From DASVRA01 sp036388855 (GTDB taxonomy: Bacteria; Pseudomonadota; Alphaproteobacteria; Caulobacterales; Caulobacteraceae), in NCBI GenBank assembly GCA_036388855.1, contig DASVRA010000026.1:1-64000 (forward strand): 64,000 bases of DNA, written 5' to 3'. Of the stretch, positions 10,716-19,538 are shown in pieces. Position 1 is the stretch's first letter, and each line of letters begins with the position of its first letter. The notes below the pieces were generated by a model. It searched no databases. It saw only the letters and a program-made list of their open reading frames with translations, and was not told the origin of the DNA. The translations under genes and the position numbers were made by a program.

Positions 10716-11651
10716 ATGGACGCCATCGACGCGGTCGTAACCTGGGTGGACGGCGATGACCCCGCCCACCAGGCCAAGCGCGCCCGGTGGATGCCGGACG
10801 ATGCGAACGCCAACGCGACGAGGGCGCTGCGCTTCCGCCACAGCGAGGAAATCCTCTATTGCCTCCGGTCGATTCGCAACCACGCGCCCTGGGTGCGCAC
10901 CATCTGGCTGGTGACCGACGAGCAGTTTCCCGCCGGCCTTCGCCGCCGCGCGGCGGCCAAGGCCGGCATCCGGGTGGTCGACCACAGGGACATCTTCGCC
11001 GGGCACGAGGATCTGCTGCCCACCTTCAGCTCCCCCTCGATCGAGACGATGCTATGGCGGATCAAGGGCCTCTCCGACAGGTTCCTCTATTTCAACGACG
11101 ACGTGGTGCTGACCGGCCCGGTGACGCCGGGACACTTCTTCCGCGGCTCCTATCCGCTTCTGCGCGGCCGCTGGCTCGACCTGTCAAAGGCGCCGGAGCT
11201 GTCGCACCACACCCACCACCTCCTCAACGGGGCCCGGCTCTACCACTACGGCAGGGAGAGGGTTTTCGCCCCCCGGCACGTGGTTCACGCCCTGCACCGG
11301 GGCACGATGGCGCGGGTGTTCGAGGAGCACAGGGAGAAGTTCCTCCGCAGCGCCGGCTTCCGGTTCCGCAGCGACGAGCAGATCTGGCCGATCGCGGCTC
11401 ACCATCACTACCTGTTCCGCTATGGCGCTGGAAATCAGACGGGGGTGGCGGACGCGGTGCATTTCTCCGTCAGCCGGACGAAGACCTCCACGCCCGAGGA
11501 GCTGGCCCAGAGCCTGGAAGAGGTGAAGCGGCCCGAAATCGTCATGGCCTGCTTCAACCATGTCGATCTGCTGTCGGAGAAGGTCCCGGACTTCACCGAC
11601 ACCCTCGAGGCGGTCACCGGCCCGCCCGCTCGGTTCGAACGCGGACGCTGA
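10716..11651 (+). CDS. Stealth-type sugar-phosphate transferase
   Basis: About 311 residues begin with MDAIDAVVTWVDGDDPAHQ, the conserved region 1 of Stealth proteins (VVYTWVDGxDP). Region 2 follows (LRFRHSEEILYCLRSIRNHAPWVRTIWLVTDE in outline) with the hallmark FNDDVVLTGP near residue 125. Stealth proteins are hexose-1-phosphate transferases that make phosphodiester-linked capsular or surface polysaccharides, using UDP-sugar donors in the cytoplasm. An upstream in-frame ATG at 10695 is possible, but the one at 10716 sits directly before the conserved region and has AAGG upstream. No capsule gene cluster is adjacent. Confidence 0.85.
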   Translation: MDAIDAVVTWVDGDDPAHQAKRARWMPDDANANATRALRFRHSEEILYCLRSIRNHAPWVRTIWLVTDEQFPAGLRRRAAAKAGIRVVDHRDIFAGHEDLLPTFSSPSIETMLWRIKGLSDRFLYFNDDVVLTGPVTPGHFFRGSYPLLRGRWLDLSKAPELSHHTHHLLNGARLYHYGRERVFAPRHVVHALHRGTMARVFEEHREKFLRSAGFRFRSDEQIWPIAAHHHYLFRYGAGNQTGVADAVHFSVSRTKTSTPEELAQSLEEVKRPEIVMACFNHVDLLSEKVPDFTDTLEAVTGPPARFERGR

Positions 11652-11746
11652 TGCTCCAACGCGCATCGGCTTTTGGGCATCTGGTGCTCCAGGCGCAGGG
11701 GCGCGCCGCTGGACAAGGCTGCGCCTCCAGGGTCTAGTCTTCCGTC

Positions 11747-12337
11747 ATGGCCGTGCTGGATTGGATCGAGCCGAACCGGGGGCTGTTGTTGCGCGGGCAG
11801 GGCGTGCGGCTGCGCCCGCCACGGATCACCGACCATCCGGCCTGGGCGGAGCTGCGCCAGGCGTCCAAGCCGTTCCTTCAGCCCTGGGAGCCGGTCTGGC
11901 CCGCCGACGACCTCACCCGGCCGGCCTTCCGCCGGCGCCTATCGGCCTACGCCCGCGACATGGACGCCGACGCCGCTTACCCCTTCTTCGTTTTTGACGC
12001 CGAAAACGACGCGCTTGTCGGCGGCGTTACGCTGTCCAACGTCCGCCGCGGCGTCGCCCAAGCGGCGACCATCGGCTACTGGGTCGGCCGGCCTCATGCC
12101 CGCCGCGGCTACACCCTGGCGGCGGTGCGGGCGGTCGCCGACTACGCCTTCGGCCGGCTTGGGCTGCACCGGCTGGAGGCCGCATGCATCCCCGAGAACG
12201 AGCCCTCGCGCGCGCTGCTGCTCAAGGCCGGGTTCCGCCAAGAGGGTTTCGCGCGCGCTTATTTGAAAATTAACGGCGCTTGGCGAGATCATCTCTTGTT
12301 CGGGATGCTGGCGGACGACCTGACTCCGCCTGGCTGA
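11747..12337 (+). CDS. RimJ/RimL-type GNAT N-acetyltransferase
   Basis: The 196-residue GNAT protein opens with LRGQGVRLRPPRITDHPAW, the usual N-terminal strand of RimJ/RimL enzymes. The acetyl-CoA loop region is GYWVGRPHARRGYTLAAVRA (about residues 105-124), followed by GLHRLEAACIPENEPSRALLLKAGF, the strand and helix before the conserved GF. RimJ acetylates the N-terminal alanine of ribosomal protein S5. The family also acetylates other protein N-termini, so the exact target is inferred. It is followed 22 bases later by the GGDEF/EAL gene on the same strand. Confidence 0.9.
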   Translation: MAVLDWIEPNRGLLLRGQGVRLRPPRITDHPAWAELRQASKPFLQPWEPVWPADDLTRPAFRRRLSAYARDMDADAAYPFFVFDAENDALVGGVTLSNVRRGVAQAATIGYWVGRPHARRGYTLAAVRAVADYAFGRLGLHRLEAACIPENEPSRALLLKAGFRQEGFARAYLKINGAWRDHLLFGMLADDLTPPG

Positions 12338-12359
12338 CGGCGCCTTTTTGGTGAGGTCC

Positions 12360-14033
12360 ATGCAGCCACGAAGCGCCGAGCGTTTCGTTTGGGATGTGAC
12401 GACGGCCCTTGAGGCCCTTGGCGCCGCCGAGGTCGCCCTGTGGACCTGGGAGCCCGAGCGCGACCGCCTGCGCCTGGTCGGCTCCGCCCGCGCCCTCGGG
12501 CTGGGCCCGCTGGCGCCCGAATGCTCCGCCGCCGCGCTGCTGGCGCTCGCCCTGCCGCAGGACCGCGAGGTGGCCGAGGCCCTGCTCAAGCCCCAGCCGC
12601 CGGGGTCGGCGGTGGCTGGGCGGGTGCGGATGCGCGGCTCCGAAGCCTGCGTCTGGCGCGGCGTCTGGCTGGAGGAGGGCGGGGTGCGCGCCGCCGGCGT
12701 GGTGGCGTCGGAGGCCAGGTTCGCGGCCTCCGAGCACGACGCGCTCACCGGCCTGCTCGACCGCCGCAGCTTCATCCAGGCGGTGCGCGACCGGCTCTCG
12801 CGTGAGGGCGGGTCCACCCTGGTTGTCGCCGACCTCGACCGCCTGCGCCGGCTCAACGAAGCCTTGGGCCACGAGCGCGCCGACTTGGTGCTGGCGGCGC
12901 TGGGCTCGCGCCTGGCCGCCGCCTTCCCGGCCGAGGCTTTGTTGGCTCGCGTGGGCGAGGACGAGTTCGCCGTGCTGGTCGCCTCCGGCGAGGGCGCTCC
13001 CGCGGAGATCCTGCGCGAGGCGCTGGAGCAGCCGCTGCGGGTTGCGGGCTTCGACATCTTTCCCACCCTGTCCGTCGGTGCGGTGGACGCCTCCGGCGGC
13101 CCTGATGCCCCGGAAGCGGCCGAGCTGCTGCGCCGCGCCGAACTGGCGGTAGAGGCGGCCAGGAGCGGCTCTGCGCGCGGGGGGGCTGCGGAATACGGAC
13201 GCGCGCTGGAGAGCGACGGCCTCTCGCGCCTGGCGATGGAGGGCGATCTGCGCGGCGCCTTGGCGCGCGGGGAAATCGCTCCCTTCTACCAACCGATCGT
13301 GCGGCTGAAGACCGGCGCCGTCTCCGGCTTCGAGGCGCTGGCGCGCTGGCGCCATCCCCGGCGCGGCATCATCCCGCCCGACGAGTTCCTGCCCGTGGCC
13401 GCCGACATGGGCCTGCTGCCCGAACTCGGCGCCCACATGATGCGGACCTCTGCGCGCCAGCTCGCCGAGTGGCGGCGCCGCCACCGGGCAGCGGGCGAAC
13501 TGACCGTGTCGGTAAACCTGTCCACTGGCGAGATCGACCGCCCCGGGCTCGTGGAGGACGTGGAGCGGGTGCTGCGCGAGACGGGCTTGCCCAACGGCTC
13601 GCTCAAGCTGGAGATCACCGAAAGCGACATCATGCGCGATCCAGAGCGGGCCGCGGTGATCCTGCAGGAACTGCGCGAGGCCGGCGCCGCGTTGGCGCTG
13701 GACGACTTCGGCACCGGCTTCTCCTCGTTGTCCTACCTGACCCGCCTGCCGTTCGACACGCTGAAGATCGACCGCTACTTCGTCCGCACCATGGGCGCCA
13801 ACGAGGGTTCGGCCAAGATCGTCCGCTCGGTGGTCAACCTGGGCCGCGACCTGTTCCTGGAGGTGGTGGCGGAAGGCGTGGAAAACGCGGGCATGGCCCG
13901 CCAGCTGATGGAGCTCGGCTGCGACTACGGCCAGGGCTTCGGCTACGCTCCCGCGCTGCCGGCCCAGGAAGCGGAAGTCTACTTGAACGAAAGCTACGTC
14001 GATGGCGCAGCGCCCTTGAAAGCGCGGGGCTGA
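12360..14033 (+). CDS. GGDEF-EAL protein, probable c-di-GMP phosphodiesterase
   Basis: The 557-residue cytoplasmic protein has an N-terminal sensor-like region (1-115), a GGDEF domain (about 120-270) and an EAL domain (about 285-545). The cyclase signature reads GEDEF, with the second Gly replaced, so cyclase activity is doubtful. The EAL side looks intact, with FEALARW, LEITESD, DDFGTGFSSLSYL and TLKIDRYFV supplying the metal and catalytic residues. It therefore probably hydrolyses c-di-GMP, with the degenerate GGDEF domain as a regulatory or GTP-binding module. A GTG at 12351 and a TTG at 12348 are alternative starts. Its last 40 bases overlap the end of the convergent sulfotransferase-like gene. 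Confidence 0.92.
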   Translation: MQPRSAERFVWDVTTALEALGAAEVALWTWEPERDRLRLVGSARALGLGPLAPECSAAALLALALPQDREVAEALLKPQPPGSAVAGRVRMRGSEACVWRGVWLEEGGVRAAGVVASEARFAASEHDALTGLLDRRSFIQAVRDRLSREGGSTLVVADLDRLRRLNEALGHERADLVLAALGSRLAAAFPAEALLARVGEDEFAVLVASGEGAPAEILREALEQPLRVAGFDIFPTLSVGAVDASGGPDAPEAAELLRRAELAVEAARSGSARGGAAEYGRALESDGLSRLAMEGDLRGALARGEIAPFYQPIVRLKTGAVSGFEALARWRHPRRGIIPPDEFLPVAADMGLLPELGAHMMRTSARQLAEWRRRHRAAGELTVSVNLSTGEIDRPGLVEDVERVLRETGLPNGSLKLEITESDIMRDPERAAVILQELREAGAALALDDFGTGFSSLSYLTRLPFDTLKIDRYFVRTMGANEGSAKIVRSVVNLGRDLFLEVVAEGVENAGMARQLMELGCDYGQGFGYAPALPAQEAEVYLNESYVDGAAPLKARG

Positions 14034-15082
14034 GGCACGGCCCAGCCGACGCCATGCGTCGCCGCTAGGTTAGATTGCTCATGTCCGAGAAGGGGCTGTG
14101 GCATCGGAGTGGTCTCCTGCTGCCCTGTCGCCTTGCGGCTCCACGCAATGGCCCGGTCGATGTCAGATCCCGTCAGCGCCTCGACTGCCTGGACCAGATC
14201 GTCTTTGCTCTCGAACACGCCGGCGCGCTTGGAGTCCTGTTTTAGCTTTGAGCCCTGCATGATCAGGTCGATGACCTCGGGCCCAAGATCGAGGCCATAG
14301 AAGCCGTCGACCGCCAGGAGCGCGCGCTTTGGGTCTTCCAGAAAGGTCTCGGCGTCGAGGGTCGCGGCGCGCTCTCCCAGGTGCTGCGCCGCCTGGCGCA
14401 GGTGCGCCGTCTGGATCTGCCAGAGCAGGGCGGCCGCCTGGAGGTCAGTCAGCCTCAGAAGCTCGTCCGCCGGCATGATCTGTCGGTTGCGCCGGTCGGC
14501 CAGGACGACAAGCAGCATCTCACGGACGAAGCGAGCCTGCGATCCGCCGTTCTTGACCATCGACACCAGGAACTGCCGCTGCCCCGCATGCAGCATGAGC
14601 ATCTTGCCAGAGGTCGCGGAGGCGGCCTCAGGAATCAGCGTGTTGGCCCCGTTACTGGGCTTGATCAGCACGACCTCTTGCGGGTGGAAACGGCGCCCGA
14701 TCAGGCCGAACACCGCGCTCGCCAGTCGGGGCCGGCGCGCCAGCGCGCTCGCCCGTTTGAGGTCCGCTAGGTGCACCAGCACCCACGGCTCGCGCAGGGA
14801 CAGGCACCGGCCCGGCCAGTCCAGGCAGCCGGCGATCAGGGTCGAGCGGCAGAAGGAGGTGTGCCAAAGGAAGTGGACCTGGACAGGGGCCGGCGGCGTG
14901 TCTTCAACTTCCGCAAGAGGCGCGAAGGCCTGCCGCAGACCCTCCGATGACCAGCGGTGGTCCAGGAAAGGCTCGGCCGAAAGCGCGTCACGGTCGGCAA
15001 AGACAAATCGAGCCCGCTCCCCTTCGATCCGCTCCAGAAACCAGCGAGCGTCCTGTCGGTAAGACACCTGTCGACCCGCCAT
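13994..15082 (-). CDS. Sulfotransferase-like P-loop protein
   Basis: The 362-residue protein carries VHFLWHTSFCRSTLIAG near residue 70, which fits the 5'-phosphosulfate-binding loop of sulfotransferases (xxSxRSTL). LSLREPWVL follows 15-20 residues later, as in that fold. Sulfotransferases move sulfate from PAPS to hydroxyl or amino groups. The acceptor is unknown. The frame stays open further upstream to 15211, but that part reads through the tRNA-derived att repeat, so the ATG at 15082 is chosen. This is the last chromosomal gene before the island. Its 3' end overlaps the EAL gene by 40 bases in the convergent direction. Confidence 0.72.
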   Translation of the reverse strand: MAGRQVSYRQDARWFLERIEGERARFVFADRDALSAEPFLDHRWSSEGLRQAFAPLAEVEDTPPAPVQVHFLWHTSFCRSTLIAGCLDWPGRCLSLREPWVLVHLADLKRASALARRPRLASAVFGLIGRRFHPQEVVLIKPSNGANTLIPEAASATSGKMLMLHAGQRQFLVSMVKNGGSQARFVREMLLVVLADRRNRQIMPADELLRLTDLQAAALLWQIQTAHLRQAAQHLGERAATLDAETFLEDPKRALLAVDGFYGLDLGPEVIDLIMQGSKLKQDSKRAGVFESKDDLVQAVEALTGSDIDRAIAWSRKATGQQETTPMPQPLLGHEQSNLAATHGVGWAVPQPRAFKGAAPST

Positions 15083-15154
15083 TGAGGGCGCCGCTTTCGG
15101 CGGCGGAGGAATCCTCTTCGCTCGCGACGGCGCCAGCGCCGCCCAACCGACGCC

Positions 15155-15175
15155 TGGTGCCGGTTGAGGGACTCG
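15155..15175 (+). repeat. Left attachment repeat (attL) of the genomic island
   Basis: The 21 bases beginning TGGTGCCGGTTGAGGGACTC are identical, and in the same orientation, to 55429-55449, the 3' end (CCA included) of tRNA-Thr. Identity ends right after, where the tRNA continues and this copy does not. This is the signature of a tRNA-targeted integration event. Confidence 0.88.
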
Positions 15176-15541
15176 CGTCACCGAGCGCCAGAACCGCCAA
15201 ACGGCCGTCAAATACCCCCAAATCTACCCCCGGACTGCTTCAGTGGTCGGGTTCGATTCCTCGGCTCCCTCTCGTAGGCTGAGAGTCCGCTCCGCGCCAG
15301 GAGCGGACGTTCTCTCGCAGGCGGAAAGCTGACCGAGGGTGTGCAAGGCGGCGAGGAAGCCCTGCAGCACCGTACCTCACGTGAACAACATCGACGCATG
15401 AGGAGACGGAGGTGCTGATCTTCGCCCCGCATACGCGCTCAACACCGGCCACATTTGTTGAGCCGACATGCACCGCGGCCATGGGCAGCAGATCTAGCGA
15501 AGACAGTCACGCGGCTGTCGTAGATCGACGCCGGCGCAGGC
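15176..15541. other. Gene-free left end of the island with inverted repeat
   Basis: No gene is visible. ATACCCCCAAATCTACCCCC at 15212-15231 resembles the motif at 55263-55282 (17 of 20 bases) near the other island end and may be an integrase arm site. GTCCGCTCC (15285-15293) and GGAGCGGAC (15300-15308) form a perfect 9-bp inverted repeat with a 6-base loop. Related GTCCGCTC sequences recur in other island gaps. Confidence 0.55.
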
Positions 15542-16987
15542 TTACGGCGTTTCGCCGAGCGGGCGCCGATGCGCTCCGGGAGCAAAGGCCGGCGGACGCG
15601 GGACTCCCGCGGGAGACAAAGCACCCGCGCTGTCTCCCTCACGGCTCCGCAACGCGTTGGCCCTGCCGGAGGGCCCGACAGGCGCCGGGCCGTCGCTCAA
15701 ATCCGGCGAGGCAGCTAGGGGAGTCCACCGGGAGAGTTCCGGGTAGGATCCCGCCTGGTAGCCTTCCCCTTGAAGGTTGCGGGGCCGAGACGGGTGGAAG
15801 GATGACGAGCGGCCACCATCCCCCCAGCCAAGCTCTCGCGAGCGAGGTGCCCTGTCGGGCCTGGCCGTCGGGGCCGTCGCTTCAGGCGGCGCAGAGCCGA
15901 TCGCTGTGAACGATCGCACCCGCGCTGCCGACGGAGGCCCGAGGAAACCCCGCTCCTGTTCGTTCGCAGAAGGCGTGCTGAGAGCCCCCGCCCTCTCCGG
16001 ACGGGCGGCGGACTGCATCGGCTGGATGGCTTTCACAGGAACAGCACTGGAGACCAACCAGGTGGACAACAGCCCGGCGGCCCCGACGATGGTCGCCGAC
16101 CCGCGCCGTCCAGGCAGGGCTTGGTTATGTAAGATCGCCCAAACCCGCGTCTCAAGTTGGGAAGCTCCGCCTGCGGCCGCGGCGTGCAAGGTCGGTCCGC
16201 CGGGGCACGGGATCTGCGCCAGATCAACCAGGCACCGAGCATAGGCGACGGGCTGGGCTCCGGCGCGCAGCACCAGATCGTCGGCGGCTTGCTCCTGCGC
16301 CGCTCTCATCTGCTGTGTTCCCAGCCGGACGACGGGGTGGAACCAGTAAAGTGTACCAGCGAGTGAGGCGACCGACTGCGTGAGGGCGTCGTGCCGAACC
16401 ACGTGCGCGAGTTCATGCATCAGCACCATACGCCGCCGCTCCGTCGGCCACCCTTCGGCGCTTGCGGGCAGCAGCACCTTGGGCGCGAGCATGCCCCAAG
16501 TCATGGGCGTCAACGGCTCCTGCGTAAGGCGCAGGGCGATCCGCCTGCGTAGCCCGACCACACGCCTGCATTCCTCGACGAGCGAAATCCAGGAGTCATC
16601 GGCAACACGGGAGGCGCCCCAGAGCTTGCGCAGCTTCCAGCTGGCGTGGACCAGGCGCATCAGGAGGATCGTTGCGACCGCTCCATAGAAGAACCGCAAT
16701 GCCCAGCCCCACCAGGGTTCTTCCACGGTCGGCACTAGTGCCGTCGCATCCGCTTGGAGCGCGGGGGGCGGCAGCAACGGGATATGAACGTCAGGCAGCC
16801 AGGCGCTGAGGAGGGGCAGGAGCAGCAAGCCGGCCACGACGCTTAACCACATCAGGTGACGCGACGCCGCGGCGGCTTTCGCGCGGCGGAGCGCCAAGGC
16901 GCCCAGCCACGCGATGCACACCAGCACGGTGGCCCGAAGGAGCAGGTCCACTTCGGAAGGTTCGATGAAAGCGCCGAGCCCGCTCAC
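15542..16987 (-). CDS. M56-family (BlaR1-like) membrane metallopeptidase
   Basis: The 481-residue protein has three N-terminal membrane helices (about 14-34, 44-64, 93-112), then an M56 peptidase domain with the zinc motif HELAH at 191-195, and a fourth helix near 283-300. In BlaR1/MecR1 the peptidase is triggered by an outside signal and inactivates the paired BlaI repressor. Here the extracellular tail (about residues 300-481) is rich in Pro, Ser and Arg, with no penicillin-binding sensor domain, so the signal it reads is unknown. Its start overlaps the stop of the BlaI-like gene by 4 bases, so the two are translationally coupled. Confidence 0.88.
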   Translation of the reverse strand: MSGLGAFIEPSEVDLLLRATVLVCIAWLGALALRRAKAAAASRHLMWLSVVAGLLLLPLLSAWLPDVHIPLLPPPALQADATALVPTVEEPWWGWALRFFYGAVATILLMRLVHASWKLRKLWGASRVADDSWISLVEECRRVVGLRRRIALRLTQEPLTPMTWGMLAPKVLLPASAEGWPTERRRMVLMHELAHVVRHDALTQSVASLAGTLYWFHPVVRLGTQQMRAAQEQAADDLVLRAGAQPVAYARCLVDLAQIPCPGGPTLHAAAAGGASQLETRVWAILHNQALPGRRGSATIVGAAGLLSTWLVSSAVPVKAIQPMQSAARPERAGALSTPSANEQERGFLGPPSAARVRSFTAIGSAPPEATAPTARPDRAPRSRELGWGDGGRSSSFHPSRPRNLQGEGYQAGSYPELSRWTPLAASPDLSDGPAPVGPSGRANALRSREGDSAGALSPAGVPRPPAFAPGAHRRPLGETP

Positions 16988-17373
16988 TTCGCCTGCTCCC
17001 TTGCCGCAGCCTGGGAGATTAGCTGGGTCAGTCGCTCGAGCTCTTCCTTGGAAGGAGACTTCGACTCGAGAAGCGCGGCGACGGTGGTGGTGATCGAACC
17101 GTCGAAGAACGTGCGGACCAGATGCGAGAGCGCCGTTGCGCGCACCTCGTCCTTCGGCTTGGTCGCAAGGTAGACGTAGCGGGGGCCGTCCTGCTCGTGC
17201 CGGAGGTACCCCTTCTCCTCAAGGTATCGCAGCATGCCCCTGACGCTTGAGTTCGATGGGCTGTCGGCGAGCTCGGTCAGTACGTCGGAGGCCGTGGCGC
17301 GTCCCCGGCGGTAGACGATCTCCATGATCTGTCTCTCTCGTCGTCCGAGAGCCGACGCCGGGTCGCTGGCCAT
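16984..17373 (-). CDS. BlaI/MecI-family transcriptional repressor
   Basis: The 129-residue protein has the BlaI winged helix: LGRRERQIMEIVYRRGRATASDV, then VRGMLRYLEEKGYL as recognition helix and wing, and a C-terminal dimerisation helix (LERLTQLISQAAARE). BlaI proteins bind dyads as dimers and are inactivated by the paired M56 peptidase encoded immediately downstream (4-base overlap). Two perfect 16-bp palindromes lie 31-66 bases upstream of its start and probably form its operator. They would let it repress both its own operon and the divergent XRE gene. Confidence 0.92.
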   Translation of the reverse strand: MASDPASALGRRERQIMEIVYRRGRATASDVLTELADSPSNSSVRGMLRYLEEKGYLRHEQDGPRYVYLATKPKDEVRATALSHLVRTFFDGSITTTVAALLESKSPSKEELERLTQLISQAAAREQAK

Positions 17374-17400
17374 GGTCGCGACCTTTCCCGTAGTCGCTCG

Positions 17401-17443
17401 CTAATGTCAACGCGTTGACATGGTGTCAATGCATTGACATATT
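17401..17443. promoter_or_regulatory. Divergent promoters with two perfect operator dyads
   Basis: TGTCAACGCGTTGACA (17405-17420) and TGTCAATGCATTGACA (17424-17439) are perfect palindromes with centres 19 bp apart. Each supplies a TTGACA -35 box. Rightward: TTGACA 17415-17420, 17-bp gap, CATATT 17438-17443. Leftward: TTGACA (17429-17424), 17-bp gap, CATTAG (17406-17401). The BlaI-like repressor is the obvious candidate ligand, and binding would block both promoters. Confidence 0.75.
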
Positions 17444-17515
17444 CTCGTCGTGCGTCCGGCCATGCATGCCGCGGCGGCCGTGGAAGGTCCTTTGGCTGAC
17501 ACGAGGGGAGACTGC

Positions 17516-17869
17516 TTGGCCATAGCCGACAAGCTCAGGCGGCTTCGCCTCGATCGAGGGGAGTCGCGGCAGGAAGTCGCCCGCCGCGTGGGCGTCTCCC
17601 GGAGCCACCTCTGGGAACTTGAAAATGGAACAAGCACCAACCCTGGACTGGAGCTGCTTCGCAGCTTCGCCGAACACTTCAACGTCCCCGTCGCCTACCT
17701 CGCGGACGACGCCACGCCCGAGGAAGTGTCCGCATCACTCCATTTCTTCCGCGGGTTCGAGGGCCAGCTCACCGAGAATGACTGGGCCATGCTCCGGGCA
17801 GTCGCCAAACGATTGGAGGCAGGGCCGGCCTCGCAATTAGAAGCTCGAGAGGTTTGTGGTGAGGACTAG
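17516..17869 (+). CDS. XRE-family helix-turn-helix regulator
   Basis: The helix-turn-helix (LRLDRGESRQEVARRVGVSR and SHLWELENG) is followed by LELLRSFAEHFNVPVAYLAD, the usual layout of SinR-like XRE proteins. The C-terminal 40 residues form a helical tail that may act in dimerisation. A TTG start at 17516 is chosen because GAGGGGAG lies 8 bases upstream. An ATG at 17462 and a GTG at 17450 in the same frame have no ribosome-binding site. The gene is divergent from the BlaI-like repressor and shares its operator region, so it may be part of the same circuit, acting on the serine hydrolase gene 112 bases downstream. Confidence 0.8.
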   Translation: MAIADKLRRLRLDRGESRQEVARRVGVSRSHLWELENGTSTNPGLELLRSFAEHFNVPVAYLADDATPEEVSASLHFFRGFEGQLTENDWAMLRAVAKRLEAGPASQLEAREVCGED

Positions 17870-17981
17870 CCCTAGACAGCTGCACCTTGAAATGCGGCGG
17901 GGCGCCGCCTGCCCTGCATCTAATGTGGAGGCGAGCGCCGCCTCCCCCGACCAACTCACAACCGTCGGAAAGGATCGGCCG

Positions 17982-19538
17982 ATGTGTATGACGTTGCTCC
18001 TTAGCGTTGTCGTGCTTGCTGCCGGCACACCCGGCGCCCTGGGGATCAACGCCCTGGCGGCGGTTCCTGCCGCAGACCGCGCTGCGGCTTCGGTTGAGGC
18101 GAGGATCGGGCGCATCGAGCGAGGCTTGCTCCATGGCTCTGTCATCGCGGACCGGCCGCGGGAGCTAATGCCTCTCCGCGAGCGCATGAGCTTCCATCGC
18201 GTTCCGGGCGTCAGCATCGCGGTGCTCAACGGCTACCACGTGGAGTGGGCGCGCTCGTGGGGCACACTGGGGGCCGGGTCGTCCGAGGCTCTGACCGTCA
18301 ACACTCCTTTCCAAGGCGCATCCATCAGTAAGCCCCTCGTCGCCGTGGCCGTCATGCGGCTCGTGGAGCGCGGCGAGCTATCGCTCGACAGCGACGTGAA
18401 CCGCTGGCTGAAAACGTGGAAGGTGCCGGAAAACGAGTTCACTACGACCCGCAAAGTCACCGTGCGGGACCTCCTGTCGCACACCGCTGGACTCCGGATC
18501 ATGGCCTTCGACGGGGTGCCCGTCGGCCAGGCCTTCCCGTCCACCGTCGACCTGCTGGAAGGCCGCGTCGGCCCGGACGGGCCCATCCGCGTCGTCCGCC
18601 AGCCGGGCTCCAGCCGAGAATACACGGGCGCAGGGTTCCTCGTTCTCCAGCAGCTTCTAGAGGACGTCACAGGCAAGCCCTTTCCGCGTCTCATGGAGGA
18701 GCTTGTTCTCGCTCCCGCCGGCATGAAAAACACCACGTTCGACCAGGCGCCATCCGCGGCTGAAACCTCGAGGAGAGCCAAGGGCGCTGAGCGCGGGGAA
18801 GCTGTCCCAGGCGGCTGGCTCCTGAAGCCGAACATGGCTTCCGGAGGCGTCTGGACGACGGCTACTGACCTCGCCCGGTTCCTCTCAGAGCTGCAGAAGG
18901 CCTACGTCGGCAAACCGAGCAAGCTGCTGCGCCCGGCCTCCGCCCGCGCGATGATCGACTCCGTGCCGATCCAGGCTCCACAAGATGGGCGGCCCATCAG
19001 CATCGTTCGCGGGCTCGGGCTCGAGGTGCAGGGGGAGGGCGTCTCGCTTACCTTTGGTCACGGTGGCAACAACACCGGGTACAGATCGGAGATGATCGGC
19101 CTCCCCGACGGTCGCGGCGTAGTGGTGCTTGTGAACGGCGGTGCCCAGGGGCTGATCCGCGAGATCACTCGCGCCGTCGCAACAGAATATCAGTGGCCAA
19201 CGCCGCACCTGCTGCCAGCTGTAAGAACGGTAGTGACGGTTCCTGAGACCACATTGCGGACTTACGTCGGACGTTACGAGTGGCCGGAAGGTCGTCGTCC
19301 ACCAGTCAGCGACGTCACGCTCGAGGACGGCGTCCTGCGCCTTGAGGGTGTTCCGCTGTTGCCCGAGGCGAAGGATCGATTCTTCACTGAGGGTGGCCCC
19401 GCTTACCGGTTTACGACAGATCCCGCTGGGCGGGTCTCAGGCTTCGTGTTCGAGGTGCCGGGTTTGACGTTGACCGCCGTCAAAGTGGGCGACGCGACAC
19501 CCAGTGGAGCCTCTAATCATTGGCGCGGTGGCGCTTGA
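17982..19538 (+). CDS. Secreted serine hydrolase, beta-lactamase class C/PBP4* family
   Basis: The 518-residue protein has a signal-peptide-like N-terminus (MCMTLLLSVVVLAAGTPGAL) and the beta-lactamase-like fold. SISK at residues 114-117 is the SxxK nucleophile motif, REYTGAGF supplies the catalytic Tyr, and GHGGNN stands in the KTG position. A C-terminal domain (LEDGVLRLEGVPLLPEAKDRFF) is of the type appended to esterase/peptidase members. The ATG at 17982 has AAAGGA upstream. Substrates of this family range from D-amino peptides to esters, and beta-lactamase activity is possible but not shown. Placement beside BlaI/BlaR1-like genes suggests a cell-envelope stress theme. Confidence 0.88.
   Translation: MCMTLLLSVVVLAAGTPGALGINALAAVPAADRAAASVEARIGRIERGLLHGSVIADRPRELMPLRERMSFHRVPGVSIAVLNGYHVEWARSWGTLGAGSSEALTVNTPFQGASISKPLVAVAVMRLVERGELSLDSDVNRWLKTWKVPENEFTTTRKVTVRDLLSHTAGLRIMAFDGVPVGQAFPSTVDLLEGRVGPDGPIRVVRQPGSSREYTGAGFLVLQQLLEDVTGKPFPRLMEELVLAPAGMKNTTFDQAPSAAETSRRAKGAERGEAVPGGWLLKPNMASGGVWTTATDLARFLSELQKAYVGKPSKLLRPASARAMIDSVPIQAPQDGRPISIVRGLGLEVQGEGVSLTFGHGGNNTGYRSEMIGLPDGRGVVVLVNGGAQGLIREITRAVATEYQWPTPHLLPAVRTVVTVPETTLRTYVGRYEWPEGRRPPVSDVTLEDGVLRLEGVPLLPEAKDRFFTEGGPAYRFTTDPAGRVSGFVFEVPGLTLTAVKVGDATPSGASNHWRGGA

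Noticed and set aside
15245..15275. GGTCGGGTTCGATTCCTCGGCTCC resembles (in two parts) a tRNA T arm and acceptor end
   Set aside because: The five-base stem does not pair properly and no rest of a tRNA is present. It may be a relic of another att site but cannot be supported.
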